Positions 1 to 12,680 are shown, counted from the first letter of the stretch. The stretch is DNA of 64,000 nt from Sarcocystis neurona (GCA_000727475.1 KL647316.1:807623-871622), one strand, 5' to 3'. Translations and numbers: made by a program. Notes: a model not told the origin generated them from the sequence alone.

Positions 1-2060
1 CATATATCTTTACGGTGTATATACATATGTGTACATAGGTGTACCTGTATACACACATATATATGTGTACACATCTATACATATATATAAATATATATAT
101 GTATATATGTGTGTTCTGGTGCGTGTGTTTCTACGTAGATTTATGTGGGGCGCCAATGTCTTGGCGGACGCGAGTGTCTACTCACGAGAGACGGAGAGGG
201 CGTGCGCCTTCACTTGTGAAGTGTGAATATATATATACATATATATATATATGTATTTATATATGTGTGGAAAGGAAGATTTGCAACATCATTTTCCACG
301 CATGCAAACGAACCCTCGCGCACACGCCGATGTCTGCGTACGTGTTTTACGTATGAATAGAACTATTCTGAAAGTTCCCTTCCTACGTATAGATGTATGA
401 ATAAATACGCGTGCACGTGTGTATGCGTGGGGTTTGTCTACCGCGTCTTATCGCGTTGTTTTAACGGGAGATTGCTACGTGTTACCTACCTTAGCCACAA
501 TCCCTCTAATTTTTTTTCCTGGCTGCCTCTCCTCTTTTTGTCTACTTCTTCTGTCTGCAAGCGTGCATGCGTCAGGATCGGGGGGCACACACTTATATAT
601 GATAGATATATATGGCTGCCAAACAAACAGCCGTGCCCCGAAGAAATAGAGACGCGTGTGTGCGTACGCTTCCCTCAAAACGTTGACGTCTGTGTATCTC
701 TTTGTGTGAATGTGTCACGGATGCCTAAACGTGGCTCTCTTAACCGGCAAATTGAATTCTCTATCTTCTCAAAAACACATATATATGTCTGTAGATCCGT
801 CTCTTTATAGACCGGTACGAATATACGTATAAATTCGAGCACGACAAGTGTTCATACATTGATGTACGAGTCACCTATACATATATGTACGTATGTACGT
901 ATATACGTGGTTGAATACTACAAGTGCTAATAAAATGATGTATCAGCATACAAATATGTATATGTATGAGTACACATCAATATATATATATATAATGTGT
1001 GAGTATACATCAATGTATATATATATATGTTTATGTTTGAGTACTAGAAGTATTTCTACACTGATATGTTAGTCCACTACATGTGTTTATATGTAAATAT
1101 GTGGAAAAGCACGTTGTGTGAGGCGTAGGTTGCTGGCCGTCCGAAGAGCCATTTTGTTTAAATGTTTTCCAATGTATCGATATGATACGGAAGCACCATG
1201 CAGCTCTCCAAATACACGTCTACATGTACAAGTGTAGACGTATACGAGTCTAAACATATATGTATATATATTACCTATATACGTGTTAGTATACTAGTCT
1301 TCAAACACATATTTTACGTATATATATACATATGTATATACACTCCTTTCCAACCATTTATATATATTTGTGTATTAATGGCATATACATATATATATAT
1401 ATATGCATATATATATATATCATTTTTCGAAGGTGTACGTACTACGCCTATACATGGGTACGTACTAGTTCTTAAGCACATGTATACTACGACTATATAT
1501 ATATTCATGTATATATATATATGTTAGTCCTTACACATACGTATTCTATGTCTGTATGTGTGCACGCCCCAGTTTCTCTCTCTCCCTCTCTCTATATATA
1601 TTGCGTACATAGATGTATACGTATTAATCTGTAAGCATATATATTTATTGCCTTTATACTTGTCTCGTTCTCTAGACGCTTGTGGCCAAGAAGCGTGGAC
1701 GTTAGTGTACTGGGCTTCGGTTTGCTTGCATGTGTATGGCAAAGGGAAGCACAGAGGAAGCGTGAAGGCAGAAACTTTACTTTTTTGCAGCAGTCGTCCA
1801 CAAAGCTGTGCGGCGGCTTCTCTCGGAGGTCCCGTAGAGCGCTGTGAAATTTCTCTGTTCGTGTATGTTCATGTTGCAGATATACTTCACAAATGTCTTT
1901 ACATGCGTATACGGCTATACGCTTATACATATATATATATACGTGTGTATATGCGTATAGATGTACGTAGATAACTTTACGTATAGACATATATATATAT
2001 ATATTTGTGTGTAAATAGATGTGCTGAACACACGCGCGTATGCTTGTTGAGGAAGCGCCT
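1..2060. repeat. TA/ATGT microsatellite region
   Basis: TATATA, ACATATGTGTA and TACGTATG runs with short non-repetitive islands (370-780, 1090-1200, 1660-1870). Short frames are Tyr/Ile/Val-rich translation of the repeat. No gene seen. Confidence 0.8.
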
Positions 2061-2600
2061 CACGCGTGTCTACTACGAGGTGTGGTGTCACACCCACGAT
2101 GCTGTGCGGCGTTTTGCAAAAAAAGCGCGCTCCACGCCTAAACCTCTCTAAACACATGTCGTCCCCCGTCCTCTTCGGCAAAGGAGATGGAACATTCAGA
2201 GATAAAGGGGAAGAGAGAAAGAGGCAGCACAGAAGGAACAGGAAAAATGACAGATCTTTTAAGATGGAGGCCCCATAGGAGACCTGCAGAAGCGTCAGCA
2301 GAGACACGAAAATCGAACCCACGCTTTTCTCCACTTGGAACAAAGCGAGTACTCCAACGCTCTCCCAAAACGAAATTCACATGTGCAGGACCCAGCATAT
2401 GGTTCAGTAGATCGTAGCAGCACAGAAGTGCAGAGTCACCCACTTCACCCACGTGTACAGAGATGTGTATTATAGATTTGCACACGTACATGTGCACCAA
2501 GTGACTTTTCTAGTCATCCATGCCCCCTCCACACATGCGTGAAGCGGTTTCTTAACGACGCACTCAACGTGCTCCACGCAGGCGCACACCGCTGCCATTC
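2060..2600. other. Non-repetitive stretch, no gene seen
   Basis: Mixed-composition DNA, open in several overlapping frames on both strands, without splice-site or conserved-motif support. Confidence 0.4.
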
Positions 2601-2607
2601 ACAGGAG

Positions 2608-2798
2608 CTGCTGCTGCTGCATGCGTGTCGGCTGGCAAGCTGTTGGCGATTCCCTGCGGATCCGCACAAGCTTCTTTTACCTTTCGAGTACCTTCTTGAG
2701 TTGCTGCTGCCGCATGCGTGTCGGCTGGCAATCTGTTGGCGCTGCCTTGCGAATCTGCAAAAGCGCCTTTTCCCTGTCGGTTGCCTTCGTGTTGAGAC
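2608..2798. repeat. 93-bp tandem duplication
   Basis: Two copies in tandem. GCATGCGTGTCGGCTGGCA occurs in each, 93 bases apart, followed by CTGTTGGCG and a pyrimidine-rich part. The copies differ at perhaps one base in five. Confidence 0.85.
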
Positions 2799-3014
2799 CG
2801 CAGTCTCATTTATATCCATATACATCAGTATATCGATATACATATATATATACACACATATATGCATATGCATTTATGTGTGCATACGTGCCTGTCTAAA
2901 TCTCTCTATTTCGGCATAAATGGGGGGGAGCCCAGGCGGTAGTTCTTTGCGGAAAGAGCTATTCGCACGTGCGTGCGACTCTTCCCCCCACCACCGCGTG
3001 CCCACCACAGCCAC

Positions 3015-3480
3015 TCAGGTAGCATCCGACATAGAGCAACTTCTTTCTACAGGAATAATCGAATCCCGACATGAATGTGGACGCACGCGTGTAGGCATGC
3101 GTCATAGAGCCAATCTGTTTCAAAAAAGTAGACGAATCCCAAGGTGAAAATGGATGTACACTTGTAGGGCATCCGGCACACAGCGACTTCTTTTCAAAGG
3201 AGCAGACGAATCCCAATGGGTACATGGACGTACACTTCTACAACAGTTGTGTGTCTGTACGTCCACAAAATAGCGACGGTGAGGAAAATGATGAGGACAC
3301 TTTAAGAGTAGTAGACGAAACCCTCAATATGACAACGCACGTCCACATGTACAACATCTGTGTGTCGGTACATCCACGCTGAAAACCGCGGCCGTGACGG
3401 GAACAACAACGACATTTCAAAGCAGTACACGGTACTCAAAGAAGGTGAATACGCACGTACATACACACAATTGCCGACGT
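3015..3480. repeat. About 73-bp degenerate tandem repeat
   Basis: GAATCCC recurs at 3061, 3134 and 3208 within units containing ATGGACGTACACTTGTA and AGCGACTTCTTT. More decayed copies seem to continue to about 3480. No gene seen. Confidence 0.75.
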
Positions 3481-3539
3481 GTATATTCATGCCTGAATTG
3501 ACAGAGTGGGTAGAATAGTGACGAGACGCTTGGTTGATA

Positions 3540-4448
3540 TGTGTTCTCTATTCATGTTAGTAGTAGCTGTTTAGGGACGATGCTCTGCTTGAAGCTAAAC
3601 CTCATCACTTCTTCCGTCTTCTCTTTCTTTGCATGCGCGTCCCCATCTTGTTGCGAGCGAGTCCCTTACGGAGCAACAGCAGCATCGGCTGTAGCGCCAT
3701 CCACATCAACAACAGCATCGGTAGCCGCAAGCGTACAAACGACAGCCGCAATAGCAGCAGCAGTCGCGATATCCGTGTAGGCAATGGCAGTTCCAGCGGC
3801 AGCAGCGACAGCAGCAGCAGGAGCGACAACAGCAGTAGTGGCAGCAGAGACAGGAGTAGGAGCAGCGGTACGCTGCGCGCTCCTCGCGTCGGCACGCCGC
3901 ATCCAGCGGTTCTGTCGACTTCGAAGGGTTGACACTGCGCCGGTCCACGTGGACAGGGTACCGCTCACCAGAGCAAACCGGCTCCAGAACGCAACCGTGT
4001 CAGTACCTCTCACCTAGATCAGTAGCCAAACGTGAAGCAAAAGCCGCGCGTCTGCATCCGCGTCTGCATTAACGTACAGTCTCTGTGTATACCTGCATCT
4101 CTCCCTATCTCTGTATATATATTGGCCTCCACATGTATTTACACCGTGATTATCGTGACCGCAAAGGAGCCAAACCGACGCAACAGCAGCTCACTCCGCA
4201 CGCCTGAAGCACGGGACAGTGTTTAGGCGCACTTGTGCCTTAGAAACTCCCACATGTCTGTGTAGGCAACTTTTTCCATACCCTACACGCACTACAGCAA
4301 CTGCGTGCCTACACAACTACATGAATATTCGTTTGCTGAGAGCGAAAGGGATCCATTGATGTATGAGTAGATTATTCATATGATCGCATGTATGCGTACC
4401 GACGTCCTAGAGCGGAGGGAGACTACTACTTGGGCCAATGTATGGCCA

Positions 4449-4479
<31 letters not shown>

Positions 4480-5560
4480 ACGTACATATACATATATATA
4501 TACATACGTTTGTTTATATCCGATGTATGCATGAAAAATTGACCAAATCAACCAACTGACAACACGGTTGTTTTGAGTCGGGTAGCAGCCGAGTCGGCAG
4601 CAACTCAGCAAGGAGCGCGACGGAGAAAAAAATGAGTTATATACCGTCCGCAAAAGGCCCTTCTGACACGTTTCCTTCTTTTCTGAGAAAACGCTGCAAC
4701 TACTTCTGCAGGGGTATCATTGTGCTTCTTTTTTCCTCACAGAAACAGCTGCGAGTTTACATACCCTGTAGATACGATATCATACACCCACTGTTTTCCC
4801 CTCTTAGACTGGGAACAGAAATTTGATGAATGCGCACATCCACGTGCCTGGATGTGTCTAGAGCTTTATAGAGGGACAGAGACACGTCCTGCAGCGGCCT
4901 CACAAACAGCCTTCGCGCTTCCGCCTCTTTGTTAGAATGAAGCTGAGGATTCACCTAAAGTGTCGATCGCTTTCAAAATGCACAGAAACCCCTCTTTCGG
5001 CTGTCTATTAATCTCCCCATATATACACCGGCACCTCAGCCCGCTGTTAAGTAGGAACAAAGGGATGTATACGGGTCTCCCTGTACTCCACAAGTAGACA
5101 TACACACACGTACGTAGCAAAGGGTCCGCGTGCACATGTCTCGAATGACAGAAAAATTCAGAACTCCTCCTCAAATGTATCCACGCATGTTCCTGCTACC
5201 ACGCTTGCTTACAAACACACAAAGATGTATGTGGAAGTACGCATAAAAGCATCTACATATTAAAGACACGCAGAGTCCACACAAATATAGACATATATGT
5301 ATTTTACTTCTGCAGTAGGTGTAAACATACAGTCGGGCCCTCGAGGATACGCACATAACATCTGTAGCCAATACACAAGTAGTGCACCATATATATATAT
5401 ATATATATATATACACGGTGCCCTACTAGTGTATACGTCCGCCTTCCATAGGATACGCACTTTTTGGTATGTGTGCAAAGCACGACCAAGAGTGGCATGA
5501 CGTGTCTTCGCGGCATGGCATCTCTCGTTTCTCCATGTGTGCGTGTCTTGGCCTGCTGGG
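3540..5560. repeat. CAG block and mixed low-complexity DNA
   Basis: GCAGCAG/AGCAGCA with ACAGCAG variants at 3670-3900, then mixed DNA with short TA runs (4450-4510, 5390-5412). No gene seen. Confidence 0.55.
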
Positions 5561-5970
5561 GAATCAGAAAGCATCAGGTGCTGTTGCTGCTGCTGTTGCT
5601 TCTTCTGCCGCTGTTCCCGCTGCTGTTCCGCTCCGCCTCGTTCTCCTTTTGCCACCGTTCCTGCTGCGGCTGCACCTGCTTCATAGGCCCTCGTAATTGC
5701 TCGGTGGGGGGCACTCGCTGCACGTGGAAACATGCGGAGAGACACTGGAATTGTAATAGCGGTGGTGTACGAAGGTGTGTGGGGGTTCTGTTCCAGAAGT
5801 GAGATTCATCAACGAGGCGCATGCGCATGCATGTACGTACAAGCATACATACATATATATATATATTCCCACATACACACAAGATACACACAGGCACGCA
5901 TACACTACATGTATCTACACATCAGTACGCATATATACACATGTACGTACATACATAGGGGTCTTCTGAG
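5560..5970. repeat. CTG tract and TA/ACAC microsatellite
   Basis: CTG-rich 5575-5680, TA/ACAC 5840-5960. A palindromic GCGCATGCGCATGCATG lies at 5816-5832. No gene seen. Confidence 0.6.
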
Positions 5971-5999
5971 GATAAACAGAAAACAGAAGCATGGACCTG

Positions 6000-6840
6000 C
6001 TTAGTCTTGCGAGAGTCGTGGAGAGAGTGAGTGATGCGTGTGGCAACATCTACTTGCGTGTGTCTACGTGAGTCGTACAAAGGTCTGCAGCGCTGTGCGC
6101 ATGTCGCTTATGTGAAGAACGTGCCAGGGTCCTCTTGGGGAAGTGGACGGCGGACAGCAGAGAGCCGAAAGTCGCCTCCCACTTCTGCACGAGGAACGCA
6201 TGCAGTGTAACCGCTGCATGTGGGCCACAGCCCCTCAGCACACAAAGTGCTGTCTGCATGCGTTTTCTGTTGTTACTTGCGTGAACACGTGCGTTTAAGG
6301 CGCCGCACGCAGGGAGGATGTAACGGGAAGTCTCAAGCAGAGGGCGTTTCGCCATGCCTCTGTGGCGGCTTTCTCTGCACATTTTTTTGTCCTCCGTCTG
6401 CACGAGTGCGGCCCTACAGCAGTAGGCCGTCTGCACGTGGGACGGCGCGCTGCACGCCTCCTTTTGAGGCAGCTGCAGGGGGGCCTGTCTTTGCTGCACG
6501 TTGTTGCTGCGGAGTGTCCGCGTTCCACACACAACGACGCAGGGCGACACTGTTGCATCAGACTGCTGCGCAGGGAGCCTATTACTACCACTGTCGTGGT
6601 CCTCCTGTCGCTACACCATCGCTGCAGGGATCGCAGCGCCGCATGCAAGTCAGTGTCGCATATATTTTCGTGATGTCCCTGCATGGTCACGTTGCGCAGC
6701 GCATGCGGGCAGTGCGCGCGAATCCTGCCGAGGGACTGGCTAGTCCTTGCCCGTCTTTGAAAGATCCACACATTGTCTTGGCTGTATACAGTATGGTGCT
6801 GCGCTGCATGCGTTGGTGTGTCGCCTTGTTTGTGTAGTGG
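6000..6840. other. GC-richer non-repetitive island, no gene assigned
   Basis: About 840 bases with few repeats and several GCATGC motifs, open in three frames on plus and two on minus. No motif or splice pair lets me choose a frame. Confidence 0.35.
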
Positions 6841-6889
6841 TGCGGCATCGCTGCGTCACTACAGTGCTACAGAGGATACGGCGGTGGAG

Positions 6890-8420
6890 TGCTAGTGCGT
6901 CTTTTTTGCTGCGTGTGCTGCTGGTGCGGAGATGCAACACCGCTGGCGCATTAGCTGCTGCTGGCACGTGCGTATCCCAGCAGCGGACCCGGAAGCGCCA
7001 GAACAACTTCGTGCGACAAGCAGAGCAAGCACCAGGATTAGCCCTACAGCACGCAGCTGTAGCAGCAGCAGCTGCGATGCAACAGCAGCAGAAGGAACAA
7101 AGGCATAGCAACCGCAGCAGCAGCACACAGTATCAGCGCCACAGCAGCAGCATCATCAGCAGCTTGTGGTGCTAGCTCTTGTTCTTGTTCATTTTCACCT
7201 TCAGGAGTATCTAGAAGAAGTCGCAACAGAGGCGAGACAACAAATGAGAAAATGCAGCTTCGCTTACTCTGCTGCGTAAGGGGCGTGGTCGTCTTCCTCT
7301 CCAGCCCTCACGGTGTGAGCAGCGCTGCTGGCGTCGGGATGGTGGTACTCCAGAGCAGCAGGCAGCAGCAGATGGAGCGCTATATTTGCTGCGCCGCTCA
7401 GCAGCATGAAAGCTCCCGCTATTCTTCCGATAGGCGACATTTCCTTCCCCAGAGGCAGCAGGCCCACTCTGCCACACGGCCAGCAGCAGCAGCAGGGCAC
7501 ACACAGATACACAGCAACAGCGAATGCGCAGCAGCAAAGGCCGCAGCGAACGAGGAGCCGCCGAAGCAGCAGAAGGAGCGCATCCGCAGCAGTACACCCA
7601 CAGCAGCAGAACGTCTACACTACCAGCGGCGGCACGAGACGTGCGGCAGTAGACGGTAGCAACTGCAGTCGACTGGCAGCAGCAGACCTATCATACGGCA
7701 GTAGACATGCAAAACCAGCGGCACTTCCGCAGCAGGAATTTGTGTGGCAGCAGAAAGAGAGGACAGACAGAGGGTTGCAGGGGATACGAAGCCGCACCGG
7801 CTAGACAAGGCAGCATCATCAAATATACCGAAGCAGCAGACACACAGCAGTGCCGCAGCACGCAGATGCGAAAGCAACAACAGAGAGACGCGCTGCAGCA
7901 GCCGGCAAAGAAGCAGCAGCAACTACATGGTTGTGTCGCAGCCGTGCAGGGATGTATTAGCAGCAGCATAAGCAGCGACCCCACAGGGGGGGGGAGCGTC
8001 GACCCCACAAGGTGGCACCGACCCCACCAGGTGCTGCTCCTGTCGGTCGCACTCGTACAAGACGCATAATATTTTGTTGCATCAGCAGCAACAGAAAAAG
8101 TGCAGCAGCTGCAACAGGGGGATTGCAGCAGCAAATATACACCCGCAGCAGCGGACACCTATTGCAGCGGCAGCAAGAGCAGCAGCAGCCTCAACGGGCA
8201 GCGCCTGCACACGCAGAAGCAGCATCTGCTGCATGCACCAGCACCAGCATGTAGCAGCAGCAGCAGGCCGCCCACCAGAAGCCCCACACAGCAGTAGAAA
8301 TACCATAGCAGTAGCAACGTCATCCTCCACCAACAGCAGATACATACACTTGTATAGAACGGCCACAAACACGTACGTACATACATGCATACAGCGTACG
8401 ATGCTGCAGCAGCAGCATTA
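6890..8420. repeat. CAG repeat tract
   Basis: Degenerate CAG on the plus strand almost throughout. Leu/Cys-rich minus frames and Gln/Ser-rich plus frames are treated as repeat translation. Confidence 0.75.
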
Positions 8421-8423
8421 GTA

Positions 8424-8640
8424 CTAGAGCGGCAAAAGCACTCCTACCCCCAGCAGCAGCATCACCATTGTCAGAAACAGCTGTCGCCCAAGCCAGCGCA
8501 GTCGTTCAACAGATCCTAGCAATTCTTGATCTGCAGGAACCAGCAGTGCGCCTTCGTTCACAACAGGAATACCTGGTGGAGCACTAGCATCAGCAGGAGC
8601 TGCGTCTGATAAAGCAGCAGCAGTCCCAGCGCGAGAACAG
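8424..8640 (-). CDS. Candidate 3' exon(s) of the TVP15-like gene
   Basis: Two minus-strand readings compete. One frame gives a short C-terminus with VERLRWLGRQLFLTMVMLLL and GVGVLLPL before a TAG at 8424; this is a good fourth membrane helix. Another frame gives VLALGLLLLYQTQLLLMLVL with a GTATTC donor at 8572. The first agrees in phase with the GTAAGT donor at 9083 only if the acceptor is the GTGCAG before GCGCTG. I cannot choose between them by eye. Confidence 0.35.
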
Positions 8641-9083
8641 CAGCAGCGCCTGCACCGTCTTCGATAGCAACCCCACGCGTCGTGTCCATGGCAGCAGTAG
8701 CAACAGTGGGGCCGTACCAGCAGGAGCAGCCATAGACGCAGGGGAAACGCACAGGAGCAGGACTAGAGCACGAAGCGGCAGCAGGCATCACAGCAGCAGC
8801 ATCCGCTGTGGAAGCAGTTGTCTCGTCAACAGCAGCAGCATCAATGTGTAGCATAACGGCAGTCGTAGCAGTGTCTCTCACGCAGCCCAGCAAGGCGGCT
8901 CGCGACCTCCCCTCGTAAAGCAGCAGCAGCAGTTGGGAAGAAAGCGGACTTGATAAGAAAAGGAGCAACCAGCCCTTAGAGAAGAAGGAGGAGCAGCAGC
9001 GGAAGATGGTGAGCAGCACCCGACGTGGCACACGCCGCGACGCAGCAGCAGCGAGGGACGGGGAGGGAAACAGCAAGACTTAC

Positions 9084-9355
9084 AGAAGATAGAGAATACC
9101 TCTGAAGAAGTACTCGCCGAGTAGTGGACAGAGAGCCATGAGGACGTTGAGCCCGTACGGAGAGAATTCACACAACAGCACCACCACTCCGAAGAGCAGC
9201 AAGCAGAAGCCCAGGATTGCAGTGGTGTAGCATGCGGGCATGGCCACGTTGACTAAGCCGCAGACGCATAGCGTCGCTGCTGAACTCGCCGTAAATAGCC
9301 GCACGTACAGCGGCACCTGCTCCCAGAACGCCTCTGAATCCATCTCGCTCTTCAG
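9084..9355 (-). CDS. COPI-associated/TVP15-like membrane protein, main exon
   Basis: Family members are small four-helix Golgi/COPI vesicle membrane proteins (yeast Tvp15 type). The exon codes about 90 residues and shows three hydrophobic segments: VRLFTASSAATLCVCGLVNV; CYTTAILGFCLLLFGVVVLL followed by CEF; and LNVLMALCPLLGEYFFRGIL. The second segment ending in Glu-Phe, and a Tyr-Phe-x-Arg-Gly-x-Leu-Tyr pattern after it, fit the family. The exon is bounded by a strong acceptor (TTTTTGTGAGTTGCAG before CTGAAG) and a GTAAGT donor at 9083-9078. If this were a first exon, the ATG at 9343 would be the start, but the acceptor suggests an upstream exon. It differs from its surroundings, which are CAG/CTG repeat. 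The family call rests on pattern and topology only. Confidence 0.6.
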
Positions 9356-9384
9356 CTGCAACTCACAAAAACAAGCACACCCCT

Positions 9385-10250
9385 CTCCGGCTGCTGGTTG
9401 TCTGCTGCTGTTTGTCTGCTGCTGCTTGTCTGCTGCTGCTCTGCTTTCCTACTTCTGCTTTCCTGCTGCTGCTGCTCCTTGCCTGCCGCTCCTTTCGTGC
9501 TGCTGCTTGCCTGCTGCTGTTTGTCTGCTGCTGCTGTTGCTGCTCCTTGCCTGCTGCTGCTGCTGCTCAGGAGAGGACCGGAGGTCTGCAGCGCCTGCGC
9601 CCGAGCCGCCGGCGCTTTGCAAACTCCTGCTGGTGCTTCACTTGCGGATTATCCCCACCAACTGCTGTAGCCGCTGCGGTCGAAGAGGACGCAGCTTCAG
9701 CTGCTTCTTCGTTTCCTGGCTCTGCTTCCTGCAACTCGGGCGTCCCCTGCTGCTCGGCTGGTCTGCTCCTCCTGCTGCGGCCCTCCACGGTGTCTTTGTT
9801 GCTGCTGTTGCTGTCGTGTTGCCAGTGCCCCTCCTCCTTTTTGCTCTTATTCCTTCAACGGTACTACCCGGTCAAGAAGAAGCGGCCAAATCTGCGAGCA
9901 GAGGTCGGCGCTCGTGCAGCCCCGGAAATTGCTCAGTTCTCACCTCCTGCTGCGCATTTCCTTTCCTTCTACTGCTGCTCTGCGACTCCTTTCCTTCTGC
10001 TGCTGCTGCGCGTTTCCTTTCCTTCTGCTGCTGCTGACGAGTGTGGGCGGTGCTCGTCGCTGCTGCCTGCTGCCCCACTCCAGCAAAACCGTCGTCTATC
10101 CCCCCAGTCTTTCTGCTGTGTGTGGGGTGGCTCCAGCACGAGTCGCTGCTCGCGCCTGCTGTGAGCCTCTGTTGCTGCTTCTGCGGCAGCGTCAGCTGCT
10201 GCTTTGCAGGCGCCTGTCTTTGGTGGTTTCAAAAAGCATGAAGCAGGTGT
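9385..10250. repeat. CTG repeat tract upstream of the TVP15-like exon
   Basis: Plus-strand CTG with CTTTCCTTCTGCTGC units; in the gene's sense direction this is CAG. It contains the candidate exon at 9642-9790. Confidence 0.65.
9642..9790 (-). CDS. Candidate upstream exon of the TVP15-like gene
   Basis: On the minus strand an acidic, Ala/Ser-rich frame ends in TAVGGDNPQ with a GTGAAG donor in phase 0, matching the phase-0 acceptor of the exon at 9355. The frame has no ATG, so a further upstream exon would be needed. The upper limit is not defined. The composition is repeat-influenced, hence low confidence. Confidence 0.35.
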
Positions 10251-10259
10251 CGACCTGCT

Positions 10260-11450
10260 GAAACCGCGTCCACTGGTGTACGTACACTCCACGAGGAGCA
10301 GACGTGAGGGAAGACAGACAGAGGGAGAGACAGAAAACGCGGGGAAGTGTGATACAAGAGAACAGTAGTCTCAAAAGCGACACAAGAGCGGCAGGCTACA
10401 AATAACGACGGAAGCAAAAATCGATTAAACGGAAATTCACTCCCCCACCCACACACACGCACCCCACGTAATAGAGAAAGAGACTTACGAACACATACAT
10501 ATATATATACACACATGGAAAACGGTACACATACAGCTCTCCACCTCTCTACACACTTACGACGTATACACAATTGCACATATATATATATATATATATT
10601 TACATGGACGTCTTTCTCCACAAGTATATGTACGTATGTATATGTAGACTAGTACAGCGAGAGCCCTCCAGCTCTCTACATACTTACACATGTACTACAA
10701 GTGTATATATACATATATATATATATATACGTTTACGTTTAGATTCACAAGTATGTATATATATATAAATCGATAGTGAACTGCGTCAGAGGTTGCAGAA
10801 CACGCCAACTCGGGAAGGACGGGTGTGGCAAGGGAGGACGGAAGAGGGAGATGTATCTCAGCAGGCAGGGGATGAATCAAAGAAATATGAAAGTGTCAGT
10901 GTTCTACAGGGGTATCTTGCTACTGACCTATATATATGTTTCGTATGAAATGTGGCGTCTTTTCAGAGGGAAAGCAAAGCGAAGCACGCAAGTGCGAACT
11001 TTCTAGACCCGTATATTGATACAGATTCTGTGGACGTGTGGAGTCTTTGCAGAAGAAGCCGAGGAAAATTTGCAAGCGTCGACTTTCTACACGGATATAC
11101 TGATACAGACGTACGTGGTGCTCTTGGCATGTGACGCAGTTGGAGGGGAAGGGGAGAGAAAGGTGGACGAGGAAGCCGCGGCGAGGAGAAGCTAACCGGC
11201 GTGCACGTTGCTGCAGAAAGCGAGGAGAGTAGCTGCGGAAGAAGCGGGAGAAATTCACGAGGGACAGAGTGAGAGAGAGACGGGAAAACGTCGTTTATAG
11301 CGAGGACCAGATATTTCTGCTTTTCGCCAGGTGTACGTACACACGGCGAGTGCGTACCGACTTGGCTCTGTCACGTGTATATTTCTGTCGAGCTGTCACT
11401 GCCACTGGCTCATACACACACACACAGAGGAAGGAAGTAGCTGCACTTCT
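10260..11450. repeat. TA microsatellite and a two-copy repeat
   Basis: TA/ATGT runs at 10490-10770. A degenerate duplication of about 80 bp at 10955-11115 shares AACTTTCTAGACCCGTATAT and a diverged partner, and GATACAGA. No gene seen. Confidence 0.6.
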
Positions 11451-11459
11451 TTCTTCAAA

Positions 11460-11522
11460 ATGAAGCTTTGCAGCGCATCCCAGCTAGCCACGAAGTTGAA
11501 GTCGGGGTCTTCATTCCCCGGG
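11460..11522 (+). CDS. Possible first exon of an unassigned plus-strand gene
   Basis: CAAAATG starts a 21-codon frame (MKLCSASQLATKLKSGSSFP and Gly) that ends exactly at GTGAGT. The short coding context and strong donor suggest a first exon, but no continuation could be linked with confidence. Confidence 0.3.
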
Positions 11523-11639
11523 GTGAGTCCTGCAGGAAGCGAAACGGAGTTCGGATGAGGCCCCGCGGGGTGTACAGACACCGCAGTCTCTCCTTTGCCA
11601 CCACCCTCCGCGATGAGAACCAAATGACAAGGCTTCCTG

Positions 11640-12680
11640 GACTCGTGCACCTATATCTGTGCATACGTATATGCATATATATGTGTGTGGGTGTGGATGT
11701 ATATATATTTATATGTACATATATATATACACATACACAAATAAATGTATGCGTATGTATATGTATGTCTGCGGAAATGCTGAGTTTCTCGCGTTTGCTG
11801 GGGTAGGGCTTAGCACGGCTTCTTGGAGAAGCAGCAGACAAGTGGCTGGACATTCCTCGTCGAGAGAGAGAGAGAAAGGAAGAAAAAAGAGAGAGGAGAA
11901 GCGAGACAGCGCAGGAAGGCGAAACAGCCAGCACTGGAGTGTAAGTTGACGAGGAGAGCAAGACCCCACCCGGGCACGCGACTTATTTTTTGCGTGTCTC
12001 TCACGTCCTCTGCCTGGTGCGTAGTAAACTCCCTACTCTTCCCATTTTCTCCTCTTCTTTGAAACTGCAAGGACCTTCAGTCACCGTTGAATGCGCATGA
12101 AAAACAAGGAAATTCAAACTCCTGCGCACTCCACGATGAAGGACGATCCTGCGCTGCATGGGCTGTGCAGCGGCGCGCGGCTGGCGCAGGTTGCAGAAAG
12201 AGTTTCTTGTGCAAAACAGCAGAGTTTCGCGGAAGACCACGGGCGCGCATATGAGCGTCAAAACAGCGAGAATGGGAGGGACTTCTGGAACCCTGTCCAC
12301 ACACCGATGCTGCTTGTGTTCGTAGACCTCCTTCTTCTCTCAGCACGGCACAGCTGCCTAGGCAACGCGCGAGACAGAGAGAAAGAGACACAAGAAGGAA
12401 AAAGAAACGGGCTGACAACGCCTAAGTCTCGAGAGGGCTACATAGACGTGGGTTAGTGGAAGGAAAAACTGAATCGAGCGGCATTCAGGAGATATGACGG
12501 GACTTCTCTGCATGCACACGGAGGACAGACGGGAGAGAGCGGTAGAGAACCGCCGTGAGAACGCGACGGAGGAACAGAGAGAGACGGAGAGGAAGGAAAC
12601 AAGAAACTCGCGAACCTTCTCAATACTGCGCGAGAAAGCACACAGAAAAAGGGAATTTTCTCCTGCGTTCTTCTGGGACC
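11640..12680. other. TA run, GA-rich and mixed DNA, no gene seen
   Basis: TA/ATGT at 11650-11770, GAGAGAGAAAGGAAG-type purine DNA at 11860-11910 and 12370-12400 and 12520-12600. Frames conflict between strands. Confidence 0.4.

Noticed and set aside
1..2060. Telomeric or subtelomeric origin of the left-end repeats
   Set aside because: No TTTAGGG/CCCTAAA-type array was seen; the repeats are TA/ATGT microsatellite like those within introns elsewhere.
9412..10164. Long plus-strand Leu/Cys/Ala-rich open frames
   Set aside because: They are translation of CTG repeat in alternate frames and contain no splice or motif support; the conserved exon next to them is on the other strand.
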